Shown here piece by piece: positions 1 through 9,416 of a stretch of DNA of 64,000 nucleotides. How positions within the stretch are numbered: the first letter of the stretch is position 1; every line of letters begins with the position of its first letter. The stretch is from Mytilus galloprovincialis (Eukaryota > Mollusca > Bivalvia > Mytilida > Mytilidae): the NCBI RefSeq assembly GCF_965363235.1, contig NC_134843.1, positions 2,728,001 to 2,792,000 of the forward strand, read 5' to 3'. The notes under the pieces were generated by a model, which was not told the origin of the DNA, ran no database searches, and saw nothing but the letters and a program-made list of their open reading frames with translations. A program made the translations under genes and the position numbers.

Positions 1-950
1 TCGACAAGTGCGTACATTTTTTTAAATCAATATTTCTGGCCTTCACCATTGACAACGAGTATATATTACATTTTACCAAATTTACACTTGGAAAAAATAC
101 GTATATAGATTTTTATTTCATCAAATCTGGGGTTTTTTTTTGGTATTATTTATATTTTATAAATAAATTTCTTTTCACCAGAAATGTTATTCATAAACAA
201 GCGTATGAGTTTAGTAATATCACTTTCAGACACGCAAGATAGAGATGTATATTATACACATAATAGTTCAAAATGGAAAGTTATAAGTTATCGGCCGTGT
301 ACACTTATCAATACACTAAGAAGTGAAACGATGCATGAATTTGCAAACTCGACAGGAAATCGCTTGAATACCTGGACGTGTCACCTCACACCCCCTCCAA
401 TACCTTTGGGAGTAATACCTTTAGCCATGCGGGTGATCAGTGGAGCGAAGATCCTAATTTATTTGAATAAAGTTTATTACATAAAAGAATTATGAACTAA
501 TTAGATTTCCGAAAACAATTCAAGTTTCACGGAAGACTTATTTATGATTTGAAATTTTGACTTTTTCACTAATTCCTATATTATCAGTCTAAAAATAACA
601 GATCCTGGTTATTTAAAAAAAAAGAATAAAATTTTCCGTATCAAGTTAGTTAACTAGTCGGATAAAACAATCGACACGCAATTACGACTACATCGGGTTA
701 CTGTAGTTTTGGTCTTTAGACATATCTTGACTGCAAATCGGAGAAGGTGACAAAATGGCCGACCGCAGAGAATTGATACTCTAAATTTAAAATCGATGGT
801 GATCTCTTATCTAGCAGAATAAAACTTTAATATCTATGAATTTGAGCATTTTTATACAGAATAAACATAATATCAATTTTTGATTTTTTTGCGAAGTTTC
901 CCTTTAATAGTAAAACTTAAACAACTTTGAATTTGAAATGTTACTTTAAT
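1..950. other. Upstream stretch without a recognisable gene
   Basis: AT-rich DNA. A 103-codon open frame runs from 184 to 495 on the plus strand, but I recognise no family in it and it has no clear splice or promoter context. A nine-codon open frame with a good ATG context begins at 755 and stops at once. I see nothing else that can be supported here. Confidence 0.5.
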
Positions 951-1637
951 TGGAATCCGGGTCCGTTCGCCCTGATTCATGTTCGCCCTGATACCTGTTC
1001 GCCCAGGGTCCATTCGCCCTGATTATTATTTTTTTCTAATTGTTGTCTAGTCGCATTATTTTAAGTATTTGAACAAAATATGTTAAAGTTTGTTGAAAAA
1101 TTGACAGAATATTAATATTGCCGCAATCAATTTATCATTTTCCCTTTGATTTGCAGAGTAGAATACTGGAATACAATGTATTCATCTTTATTGATATTTG
1201 TTAACAAAATCATTGTTATCAGTCAATCACGAAAGTATGCAGTATAAATTAATGAACTTGTAAATCCGTTTCATAATTTACAGTTCGTACATCATTGGTT
1301 TTATTAATTTCAAGCTGAATATTTTATCAAAATAAAACGTTTGTTTTTATTATTAATCCATCAAAAGACAAGTTTCACAATAATCAGTGATCCGAATTAT
1401 TTTGTCATTGATTAATGATCATAAACAAGCCATAAACTTTTAAATATTTCAATGTTTCAATAAATTTCAAGAATATAAATGATATATATACCATAGAAAT
1501 ATCTGAATAAGTTTATTCAACTTCAATGCCCTGAATATTAATATTTTTATAGTAGGGCGAACGGACTCGGGGCGAACGAACTCAGAGCGAACGGACCTAG
1601 GGCGAACATGTTATTAGGGCGAACGGTCCCGATACCA
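951..1637. mobile_element. Foldback/MITE-like element with repeated 9-mers in both ends
   Basis: The left end (951-1020) carries four copies of GTTCGCCCT or a one-base variant, starting at 965, 981, 997 and 1012. The right end (1554-1637) carries five copies of the reverse complement AGGGCGAAC or a variant, starting at 1554, 1569, 1584, 1599 and 1616. The outer edges also pair: TGGAATCCGGGTCCG on the left against TGGTATCGGGACCG read inward from the right. The roughly 530-bp middle is AT-rich and non-coding. This is the architecture of a foldback element. I could not define a target duplication. Confidence 0.65.
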
Positions 1638-2128
1638 TATGAATTGAACAATATAAAAAGAACATTATTTACTCCTAAAATGAAGCATCTTGAGGAGAAA
1701 TCAGCTAAACGTTTTAATAAAGCAGTAAGTTCCCTCTCAAAGTCCAACTGAAAATATGAGTTTGACGTTATGACGTCGAAGTAAGGCGTCAAAGAAAAAA
1801 ATTATAATAGCCTTTCAAGACGTCATAATTATTTGGACTATATTTACATATGACCCTTTATACTATAGTATAGTAAAATCCAAACATTGTAGCGAACCGC
1901 GTGAATGAGCACTTCTCTTTCAAATCTCACCACTTCTCCCTATCAGTTTCAAAAAGAGAAGTCACTTCTCCCTGTAATTCTGAAGTAGTGTGAGCCCTGT
2001 AAGTTGGCAATATCACCCTTGTAATTTTATGTGGGAACAGTCAACAAACAGACAAATGAACAGAACTTCTCGATGTCTCTATCATCATTTCAGCGGTTCT
2101 ATTGACACTAATGAATATCCTAAAAAAG
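1638..2128. other. Spacer with short pyrimidine-rich repeats
   Basis: No gene is visible. Several direct and inverted copies of CACTTCTC/GAGAAGT occur between 1908 and 1975. The last four bases (2125-2128, AAAG) are one half of the target duplication of the retrotransposon that follows. Confidence 0.5.
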
Positions 2129-3309
2129 TGTGGCCGTGGAGCCTTGTTTCAAAATGTAAATTGTGCAATGTCATGGGACTTTCGACCTGGTTAATTGAAA
2201 AATATAGTATTTACACTTGGGAAACGTTCTTTGAACTTTAAATATTGATGTTACCTTATAATTTTGTCATTAAGTAACTTTTAAATCCCAAACTGTTATA
2301 TTTTCCTTGAATTTAGCCATGCTTTTATTTAGAGGAGTTCCGAATATTATTATTTCTCTAGATTTTTCAATTGGGTGCGTTCGGAGATCTTTCTCTGTAC
2401 GTTTTTCTAAATCGAGGCATAACAAGTTTTTAATAGTAAATTTCATTGGTTTAACTTATGTGTTGATATTTCTTATTGGGTTTGTAAATTTAGATATAGT
2501 TTCTATAATTAGAACTTAACTAGTATATAAGGCCTACATATTCTTAATATCATTGCTTTTTATGCAAGAGCCACTTGTCTGTAACAGACTCTTAAGGTAG
2601 GTGCCTATTAATTTAGGACTGTTTTCTACTAGCCAGCGTTAGTCTTCGACTATTAGCAAATTGGCTGATGCATTAGTTACGACTTACAATGTTTGGCTTG
2701 TTGTATTACAAAACTTTGACAAAACTTTAAAAACTGTTAAGCTTCCACGTCTGGTTTTTCCCTTCCCACATTTAATTAAGTAGTCCGTTTATTTTATAAA
2801 ACAAGTTTAGATAAGAAGTGTTAAGTAAGTAGGAAATTAAGGTTTTTCAATGTTATTTTAGAAAAGGGGAGATAACTTTGCCCAATTTTCACTATACTGT
2901 AATTTATAGAAGTGTTGATTTGATGTATACTTATATTAAATCCTGACATGTAGATTTGTAGTTATAACATCATTAAACTATGTGAACTTGATTGTCTTTA
3001 TTTAAATAAGCTACCAAGAGGAGTCAAAGACTCAGGATCGAACTACAACAGAACCTAGAGCTTAGATATACCCTGTTTTAAAGGTTTAGTCATTAACATG
3101 ACACCGTTCATATTATTTTGGTTGTTTTAGTCATTGTCAATAATTCTGGTTGTTCCTTTTTGGTTTTTGGTGGTTTGAATATTCCAATTTATCATTTAGG
3201 TTGATCTCATTGAACAATCATACCGTACTAAAACAGGACACCAACATTTACAAATAAATAATTCAGAAGTTACATGAAAAACAAGACAGGATAACTAGCT
3301 CCGGTTACA
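2129..3309 (+). repeat. 5' long terminal repeat
   Basis: 1181 bp, starting TG and ending CA, repeated at 10040-11220. It holds a TATA box near 2524, a strong splice-donor-like GTAAGT at 2825 in the region likely to be transcribed, and an AATAAA at 3253. A 70-codon frame (2307-2519) occurs identically in both LTRs and is most likely incidental. Confidence 0.95.
2524..2530 (+). promoter_or_regulatory. TATA box of the 5' LTR promoter
   Basis: TATATAA followed by GGCC lies about 395 bp into the LTR. Transcription would be expected to start about 30 bp downstream, giving a U3 of roughly 425 bp. The same box occurs in the 3' LTR. The start point is inferred. Confidence 0.5.
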
Positions 3310-3312
3310 TTT

Positions 3313-3330
3313 TGGTGGCAGCGGTGGGAT
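3313..3330 (+). other. Primer binding site, tRNA-Leu type
   Basis: TGGTGGCAGCGGTGGGAT lies three bases after the 5' LTR. Its complement is the 3' end of a tRNA ending ATCCCACCGCTGCCA plus CCA, which matches the animal tRNA-Leu (AAG/TAG) acceptor and T-stem as I know it. This would prime minus-strand DNA synthesis. Confidence 0.8.
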
Positions 3331-3385
3331 CCTGCTGTAAAAATTTTGGCCCCTCTTTAAACTGATGATTAATTATTTTGTTTAA

Positions 3386-3391
3386 GTAAGG
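3386..3391 (+). other. Candidate 5' splice site in the leader
   Basis: AA|GTAAGG lies in the untranslated leader 60 bases upstream of the gag ATG. Together with the acceptor at 9415 it could make a spliced RNA that skips gag and pol and expresses the zinc-finger ORF. A second candidate donor, AA|GTAAGT, lies at 2825 in the LTR. This is inferred from consensus only. Confidence 0.4.
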
Positions 3392-3445
3392 AACTTATTA
3401 GGACTTTATAAATAGGATTTATAAATATAAGAATATAACATTATA

Positions 3446-4870
3446 ATGGCAGATATAAGTGAATTTAGAGACCAATGTCAACAAATGATAGGTCAATTAC
3501 AAGTTCAAATTGAAAACTTAGGAGTAGATATTTCACAAAGTAGGGAACAAAACTCCAGATCAGATCTTTCTTTAATTAGCCCTTTGGGTTTACCACGTCC
3601 GGTAATTTATGAAGAACAGAGAGCCGAATCAACCAGAGCGTCCGATACTGATTTTAAGAGGTTCCGTCCAAGATACGGTGGTGATGAGGAGTTGTCCTCA
3701 AACCAAAGTCGCGAAGGCTTGTATTACATAAGCCGACAAACCAACGAGGTACCGAGTGATGGATTTGTTGATCAAAACAACTGTGAAGTCACCCCTCAAA
3801 TCAGAAACACCTCTTCGGTAGGGACTAGCGTGCCGTCTCAAGTTCCATTATCAGTTACAACTAAATCTGTACCAAGTAGTATGGCCAGTACAAATCTTGT
3901 ACAAACCAATGTACAGCCGCCTGCACCGAGGCATGTTAGCTTTAATCATCCTAAGCCGCGTATATTACGTAGAGAAAGAGAACCAGATAAGTTCGATGGT
4001 AAAAGCGTTGATTGGCAAGACTATATAGTTCACTTTGAACAAACCGCCCAATGGAATGATTGGGATGACGAGTCGAAAGCACAACAATTGTGTATGTGTT
4101 TACGTGGCACTGCACAGAAGTTACTTGGAGATGCAAAGTCAAACGTATTGGCAGATTATACTTCACTCAAAGATATGTTGAGCAAACGATTTGCTCCTAA
4201 GGAAAGAATAACCGCTTATAGATGCGAGTTTAATAGTAGAATACGTAGAAAAAGCGAGTCGATTCAAGACTACGGTTACGCTCTTCGAAGGCTTGTACGT
4301 TTAGCCTATCCAGATTTGGAGAAAACTGAAGACTTAGCCATTGACCAATTTATTCGAGGGTTAGGAAATTTTGACATTCAGAAACGCGTCCAGTTCTCAC
4401 ATCCTACTACTTTAGAAAGCGCGATCGCATTAGCCATTGAGTATGAAGCGTTTGTTGGTTCTATGTCAACTGAAGTCCGTAAACCAAAAGAACAGACTGA
4501 GGAGCATGCAGCTGCTATACAATCGGTAAAACGGTCCGATAAGAACGATAAGGGAAACACGGAGAATGTTAAAGCTCAGTCAGATCTGTCTGAAGTTACC
4601 CGAACTATTATGAATTGTTTTGAACAGTTGTCCAAAAAAATTGAGGAAATAAATAAAACTATTCCCCTACAATGTACTAAATGCAATAGGTTAGGTCACG
4701 TAGTTAAGGATTGTAGGGTTCCAACTTGTTATAATTGTCAAAAAGTAGGACATGTTAGCAAAGATTGTAAGGCTCCAAAGTCAAATAGGAGACAAAACAA
4801 TTCGAATCAAGATTTAAACAAGGAAAGCCTGAGTTCAGGGTCAGAAACCCAGGCTGCGGAACACAAATAA
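3446..4870 (+). CDS. gag: Gag polyprotein with two CCHC zinc knuckles
   Basis: 474 codons. This is the structural protein that would form the retrotransposon particle and package its RNA in the cytoplasm. The N-terminal 170 residues are polar and low in complexity. Residues about 180-335 look like a retrotransposon Gag domain, rich in Trp, Leu and basic residues, including a DKFDGKSVDWQDY segment. Two nucleocapsid knuckles of the form CX2CX4HX4C start at Cys410 and Cys428. The first ATG after the leader is used, and the frame ends at TAA 4868-4870, overlapping the pol frame from 4789. Most ribosomes would stop here and make Gag alone. Two knuckles are found in some metazoan Ty3/gypsy clades such as Mag, but I would not assign a clade on that alone. 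Confidence 0.93.
   Translation: MADISEFRDQCQQMIGQLQVQIENLGVDISQSREQNSRSDLSLISPLGLPRPVIYEEQRAESTRASDTDFKRFRPRYGGDEELSSNQSREGLYYISRQTNEVPSDGFVDQNNCEVTPQIRNTSSVGTSVPSQVPLSVTTKSVPSSMASTNLVQTNVQPPAPRHVSFNHPKPRILRREREPDKFDGKSVDWQDYIVHFEQTAQWNDWDDESKAQQLCMCLRGTAQKLLGDAKSNVLADYTSLKDMLSKRFAPKERITAYRCEFNSRIRRKSESIQDYGYALRRLVRLAYPDLEKTEDLAIDQFIRGLGNFDIQKRVQFSHPTTLESAIALAIEYEAFVGSMSTEVRKPKEQTEEHAAAIQSVKRSDKNDKGNTENVKAQSDLSEVTRTIMNCFEQLSKKIEEINKTIPLQCTKCNRLGHVVKDCRVPTCYNCQKVGHVSKDCKAPKSNRRQNNSNQDLNKESLSSGSETQAAEHK
4813..4862 (+). promoter_or_regulatory. -1 ribosomal frameshift signal (TTTAAAC plus predicted pseudoknot)
   Basis: In the gag frame the codons TTA AAC (4814-4819), preceded by T4813, form the slippery heptamer T TTA AAC. 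It lies inside the gag-pol overlap (4789-4870) and shifts into the pol frame. Six bases further on, AGCCTG (4826-4831) pairs with CAGGCT (4850-4855). GTTC (4833-4836) in that loop can pair with GAAC (4859-4862), giving a small H-type pseudoknot. Heptamer, spacing and structure all fit known -1 frameshift sites. Confidence 0.8.
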
Positions 4871-7800
4871 GGCCCAGTATAAAAGTAAACCCTATTAAAC
4901 AAAATGGTCTATTTGCTTCTGTGAAAGTAGGATTAAATAAGGGTAGTTTTCTTTTAGACACAGGTGCAGTTGTTAGTTGTGTCTCTAAAGCAAAGCTTGA
5001 TGAATTTAACATTGATGAACTGAAAGTTCAAGATATTTTAACTTCGTTAACTACGGCAGGAGGCCAAGAGTTAAAAGTACATGGACAAGTTACCTTAGAG
5101 TTCTTTATTCAAGGCATTCCTTTTACACATGATTTTGTCATAGCTGAACTAGATGATCTTGAGGGAATATTAGGCATAGATTTTTTAGAAGCCAATGAAG
5201 CTCAAATAAACATTTCTAAGTCTTTATTGATCATGCCAGATGACAGTACCATAAAGCTTCATAAGCAACAAAATAAACATTGTGCCTTAATTAGACTCTC
5301 AGATAGACTTGTTTTACCAGCTAATACTGAGTCAGTATTTCAAATTAAAGTTCCTAAAAACATTAAGGAAGAAGACATGCTTGTCGAACCAAATGCAAGA
5401 TTAGTTAGAAATGGAATTTTGATTTCTACTGCTTTAGTAAATACAACTAAACGTAAGGTTGCCATTTCTGCAATAAATTGTAGGGATCGAGATGTAACTT
5501 TAAAAAGAAATAAAGTTGTTGGTAGTATACAAACAGTTAAAACAATTTCTGATTCAGTTAGTGTGAACAAGTTAAACAATTTATCTGAACTTCCAGAACA
5601 TTTAACAGGTCTGATTGATAGGGTTTCTTCAAAAATGACTGAGAGTCAAAAACAGGATTTAAGTAAACTGGTTATAAAATATCAGGATATTTTTTTGGGT
5701 CCCGACGGAAAGCTTGGGAAAACAGATATTGTTAGGCATACAATAGATACTGGGAACACAAAGCCTGTTAAGATACCTCCCAGGAGGGTACCCATTAAAC
5801 AAAGGGAAATAATTGAACAAGAGTTAGAGAAAATGTTACAAAATGATGTAATTGAACCAAGTTGTAGTCCTTGGAGTGCCCCAGTCACACTTTGCTTAAA
5901 GAAAGACTCAACATGGCGCTTCTGTATTGATTACAGGGTTTTGAACTTACATACTTTAAAGGATTCGTACCCCTTGCCCCGTATAGACTCTTCTCTTGAC
6001 TCCCTAGGGAACAATAAGTGGTTTAGCACTATCGATTTAGCTTCCGGTTATTGGCAGGTACTCGTTGATGAAAAAGATAGGCCTAAAACTGCCTTTTCTT
6101 GCCACAAGGGGTTATTTCAGTTCAAAGTGATGCCATTTGGGTTGTGTAATGCGCCCAGTTGTTTTGAAAGATTGATGGACATTGTTCTAAAAGGTTATCA
6201 GTGGGAAAGGTGTATGTGTTACCTAGATGATGTCATTATTTTTGGTCCTACTTTTGAGAAGGCTCTAGAGAATTTAGACCTTGTTTTTGATAGATTTAGA
6301 AAGGCTAATCTTAAGCTTAAACCTAAGAAATGCTTTCTTTTTCAACACCAGGTGTTATATTTAGGACATTTAGTTAGTGATAAGGGAATAGCTTGTGACC
6401 CAGCAAAAATTGAAAGTGTTAGTGATTGGCCAGTCCCGAAAAATGTAAATGAAGTCCGCAGTTTTCTAGGCTTGGCAGGGTATTATAGGAGGTTTATCCC
6501 TAGTTTTTCAGAAATAGCATCGCCAATGACAAATTTGACGAAAAAGGGCTTGAAATTTTTGTGGGATCAGGATTGTCAAAATGCTTTTGAAGTTTTGAAA
6601 GAGAAACTTATTTCTGCTCCCATTTTAAGTTACCCTATAGGGGATGGTGAATTTATTTTGGATACGGATGCTAGTGGTCATGCAATAGGTGCTGTCCTTT
6701 CACAGGTACAGGATGGTGAGGAAAAGGTTATTGCCTATGCTAGTCGAATGTTGAGTGATACCCAACAAAAATATTGTACTACGTACCGGGAACTTTTAGC
6801 GGTAATTACCTTTGTCAAATATTTTCGCCACTACCTGTTAGGTCAAAAATTTAGGATTCGCACAGATCATGCATCTTTAATTTGGTTGAAGAATTTTAAA
6901 CACCCAGAAGGTATGGTTGCTAGGTGGATTTCTGTCTTGGATACCTATGATTATGAGATTGAATATCGAAAAGGTACTCAGCATACGAATGCTGATGTTT
7001 TGTCCAGAAAACCATATAGGTTGTGTAAACGCTCGGATTGTCCGGCGTGTGATAAGAATCAAGTAGGTCAGAGTTGTAACAACCCCGATAAATGTCTTCT
7101 AGCACCCATTAGGCCTGGAAATAGTGATTTAGATGAGACAATTCCCTATGTTGAAGATGATAGTGATAACGAAGGTGAACTTGAGTTGCCGCAAATTTCA
7201 AATTGGTTAAGAGTTTGGACAAGTGAGGAGAAAGTCTCTTGGCAGGATAATGACCCAGATATTTCAAAAATTGTAAATATGTTAGGAGAATTTGATGAAA
7301 AACCTGGCAAGGAAGTAGTTTCCGGTTGTTCATATGGAATTAGAAATTTATGGAGCGTATGGGAGTCTTTGTTAATAGAAAATGGCTTACTGTATTATAG
7401 GATTGAAACAGATAATGGGGAAAATCTTGTTTTGGTAGCCCCAACTGAAATTAGGAATCAAATTATGAAAGAATTTCATAATTCAGTTATATCTGGTCAC
7501 TTGGGTAGAGATCGAACAATTAGAGCAATTAAAAATAGGTTTTATTGGCCTGGAATGACTTCTGATATAAGTTCATGGGTTCGTGAGTGCATTGTTTGTG
7601 CTAAAGCTAAACCTGGCCCAGGTGTAGGTAGATTTCCTTTACAACAGTCTTTAGTGGGTTGTCCATTCGATAGGATTGGGGTTGACATTGTAGGCCCATG
7701 TCCCATGACTGAAAATGAGAATGAGTATTTGATTGTAGTACAAGACTACTTTACAAAATGGACTGAGGCTTTTGCAGTTAAAAACCATAATGCTTTGACA

Positions 7801-8724
7801 GTAGCAGATAAACTAGTTTCTGAAATATTTTGTCGCTTTGGAATGCCCCTACAAATACACAGTGATCAGGGCAGGGAGTTTGAATCCATTTTATTTCAAG
7901 CAGTTTGTGATAAGTTGGGAATAGATAAAACTAGAACAACACCCTATCGGCCACAGAGTGATGGTCTTGTTGAACGTTTCAACAGAACTTTACAGAAAAT
8001 GTTGTCCATGTTTGTCAATCAATTCAGAAATAATTGGGATGATTTATTGCCTTACTTGTTAATGGCTTATCGAGCCACAGAAAATGATTCAACTGGTGTT
8101 AGCCCCCATAAAATGTTGACTGGTAGGGAAATGGTTTACCCGTTAGATATTATGGCTGGAAATCCTTCAACTGTACATACCCCATGCCCAGTAGAATATG
8201 TACAGTGGCTGAATTATTCTTTTAGAAAAACATTTAATTTTGCTAGGGAAAAGTTGTCAAAAGCCGCTACTAGGCAAAAGAAAAGTTATGATAGGGGACT
8301 TAAACCTCGTCAATATGAAGTAAATGATTTTGTCTATAGATGGTATCCCCCTACTGCAGGAATTAAATTAGGGTTAGGTTGGAGAGGTCCATATAAAGTA
8401 AAAGCCAAACTTTCTGATGTGACTTACAGAATTCAAGAAACCCCTACTGCAAAGGACATAGTAGTCCATGTAGACCATTTAAAACCCCATTTTGGTAATG
8501 TCCCTGTCACATGGCTACCACCTGAAATAGAGGATGAAATTCAGTCTGATGAGTCCGATATAGAACCCCCTTTATTGGATTTTCACCTGTCATTTGATGA
8601 AACTCATGAAACTGAAAATGATATTCCCCTTAATGTAGATGTAAACCCCTGTACCCCTAGCCCACGAAGAACCAGATGTGGAAGAACAGTGAAAAAGCCA
8701 ACAAAGTATTCACCGTGTATATAG
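4819..8724 (+). CDS. pol: Pol polyprotein: protease, reverse transcriptase, RNase H, integrase
   Basis: Open in the -1 frame from 4789 to TAG 8724; translation is expected to enter at the slippery site, as no ATG lies at its start. Residues here are numbered from base 4921. The aspartic protease has LLDTGA (DTG 13-15) and ILGIDFL. Reverse transcriptase has FCIDYRVLN near 332 and the catalytic YLDD at 434-437. RNase H follows with LDTDASG (Asp581) and HTNADVLSR. Integrase has an HHCC zinc motif (about 850-893), then D922, D982 and E1018, an exact D-35-E spacing between the last two, and a GPY module at 1156-1158. No stop or frameshift interrupts any domain, and all catalytic residues I can check are present. 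It copies the element RNA into DNA and inserts it in the genome. Confidence 0.96.
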   Translation, partial: QGKPEFRVRNPGCGTQIRPSIKVNPIKQNGLFASVKVGLNKGSFLLDTGAVVSCVSKAKLDEFNIDELKVQDILTSLTTAGGQELKVHGQVTLEFFIQGIPFTHDFVIAELDDLEGILGIDFLEANEAQINISKSLLIMPDDSTIKLHKQQNKHCALIRLSDRLVLPANTESVFQIKVPKNIKEEDMLVEPNARLVRNGILISTALVNTTKRKVAISAINCRDRDVTLKRNKVVGSIQTVKTISDSVSVNKLNNLSELPEHLTGLIDRVSSKMTESQKQDLSKLVIKYQDIFLGPDGKLGKTDIVRHTIDTGNTKPVKIPPRRVPIKQREIIEQELEKMLQNDVIEPSCSPWSAPVTLCLKKDSTWRFCIDYRVLNLHTLKDSYPLPRIDSSLDSLGNNKWFSTIDLASGYWQVLVDEKDRPKTAFSCHKGLFQFKVMPFGLCNAPSCFERLMDIVLKGYQWERCMCYLDDVIIFGPTFEKALENLDLVFDRFRKANLKLKPKKCFLFQHQVLYLGHLVSDKGIACDPAKIESVSDWPVPKNVNEVRSFLGLAGYYRRFIPSFSEIASPMTNLTKKGLKFLWDQDCQNAFEVLKEKLISAPILSYPIGDGEFILDTDASGHAIGAVLSQVQDGEEKVIAYASRMLSDTQQKYCTTYRELLAVITFVKYFRHYLLGQKFRIRTDHASLIWLKNFKHPEGMVARWISVLDTYDYEIEYRKGTQHTNADVLSRKPYRLCKRSDCPACDKNQVGQSCNNPDKCLLAPIRPGNSDLDETIPYVEDDSDNEGELELPQISNWLRVWTSEEKVSWQDNDPDISKIVNMLGEFDEKPGKEVVSGCSYGIRNLWSVWESLLIENGLLYYRIETDNGENLVLVAPTEIRNQIMKEFHNSVISGHLGRDRTIRAIKNRFYWPGMTSDISSWVRECIVCAKAKPGPGVGRFPLQQSLVGCPFDRIGVDIVGPCPMTENENEYLIVVQDYFTKWTEAFAVKNHNALTVADKLVSEIFCRFGMPLQIHSDQGREFESILFQAVCDKLGIDKTRTTPYRPQSDGLVERFNRTLQKMLSMFVNQFRNNWDDLLPYLLMAYRATENDSTGVSPHKMLTGREMVYPLDIMAGNPSTVHTPCPVEYVQWLNYSFRKTFNFAREKLSKAATRQKKSYDRGLKPRQYEVNDFVYRWYPPTAGIKLGLGWRGPYKVKAKLSDVTYRIQETPTAKDIVVHVDHLKPHFGNVPVTWLPPEIEDEIQSDESDIEPPLLDFHLSFDETHETENDIPLNVDVNPCTPSPRRTRCGRTVKKPTKYSPCI

Positions 8725-9416
8725 TTTTAGAAATTTGTTTATAATGTTTGTACTGAAATCAGTACTTAGTTTTTTAAAAAAAGTTGAAAATTCAAGTTTG
8801 CATATTTTTAAATTATATTGGTGCGGTAAACATGGTAAAGTAATAATACTGAGAATGGTAAGCAGATGGAATAAGGTATGTACTTTTCATATCTGAATTT
8901 AGTTTGAGGATTAGAATAAAAAAAATAAGAATATTTGATATGTTTATTAAGGGTGTAATTTATGCACAACAGATTTTAATTTATGTTGTTACACAAGCAT
9001 TAGTAAAGGATAGAGCAGTGTATTGGCATATATATGTTGAGACTAGTTATATTATAAAATATATGTAATGTATTTTTATATGTTCGCTTCGTAGACCTAT
9101 TAAAAAGGCTGTCTTTTTTATTTAAATAACAGAAGAGTTCATATTGTTCTCACATAATAGTCACATTTTTCCAGTTACTCAATAAAAAGAGTTTATCAAA
9201 CGTTGATAGGAAATTGTGCGTATGGATTTTTAAAGTTTCACATATTATACCTAAAAAAAAAGGCTGTCACACATTTGTTTTATTCATTTACTATTTACAC
9301 AATGTATGTTTATTGACAATGTACTATTATTACTCTAATGTGTGTACATGAATACCTTATATATTAACTGTTCAATTATTTTATTAAATTATTCATAATA
9401 TGTATTCTATTACAGT
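8725..9416 (+). other. Untranslated region between pol and the third ORF
   Basis: AT-rich, with no reading frame. An A-run followed by GGCTGTC occurs twice (about 9102-9114 and 9254-9267). The second copy is a purine stretch that could resemble an internal polypurine tract, but this is weak. The segment ends in the acceptor TTCTATTACAG (9405-9415), two bases before the next ATG. Confidence 0.6.
9405..9416 (+). other. 3' splice acceptor just before the zinc-finger ORF
   Basis: TTCTATTACAG ends at 9415 and the ATG starts at 9417, so a spliced leader would join almost exactly at the start codon. This mimics how env is expressed in retroviruses and env-bearing gypsy elements. Donors are proposed at 2825 and 3386. 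Confidence 0.5.

Noticed and set aside
184..495. 103-codon plus-strand frame as a gene
   Set aside because: No domain, no regulatory context, and a length attainable by chance in 64 kb.
755..781. ATGGCCGACCGC start as a short first exon
   Set aside because: The frame stops after nine codons and no splice donor is evident within it.
1547..1792. 81-codon minus-strand frame
   Set aside because: Its start overlaps the inverted 9-mer array of the foldback element; low-complexity product.
2307..2519. 70-codon frame, repeated at 10218-10430
   Set aside because: It lies in the LTR and is present twice only because LTRs are duplicates; no domain.
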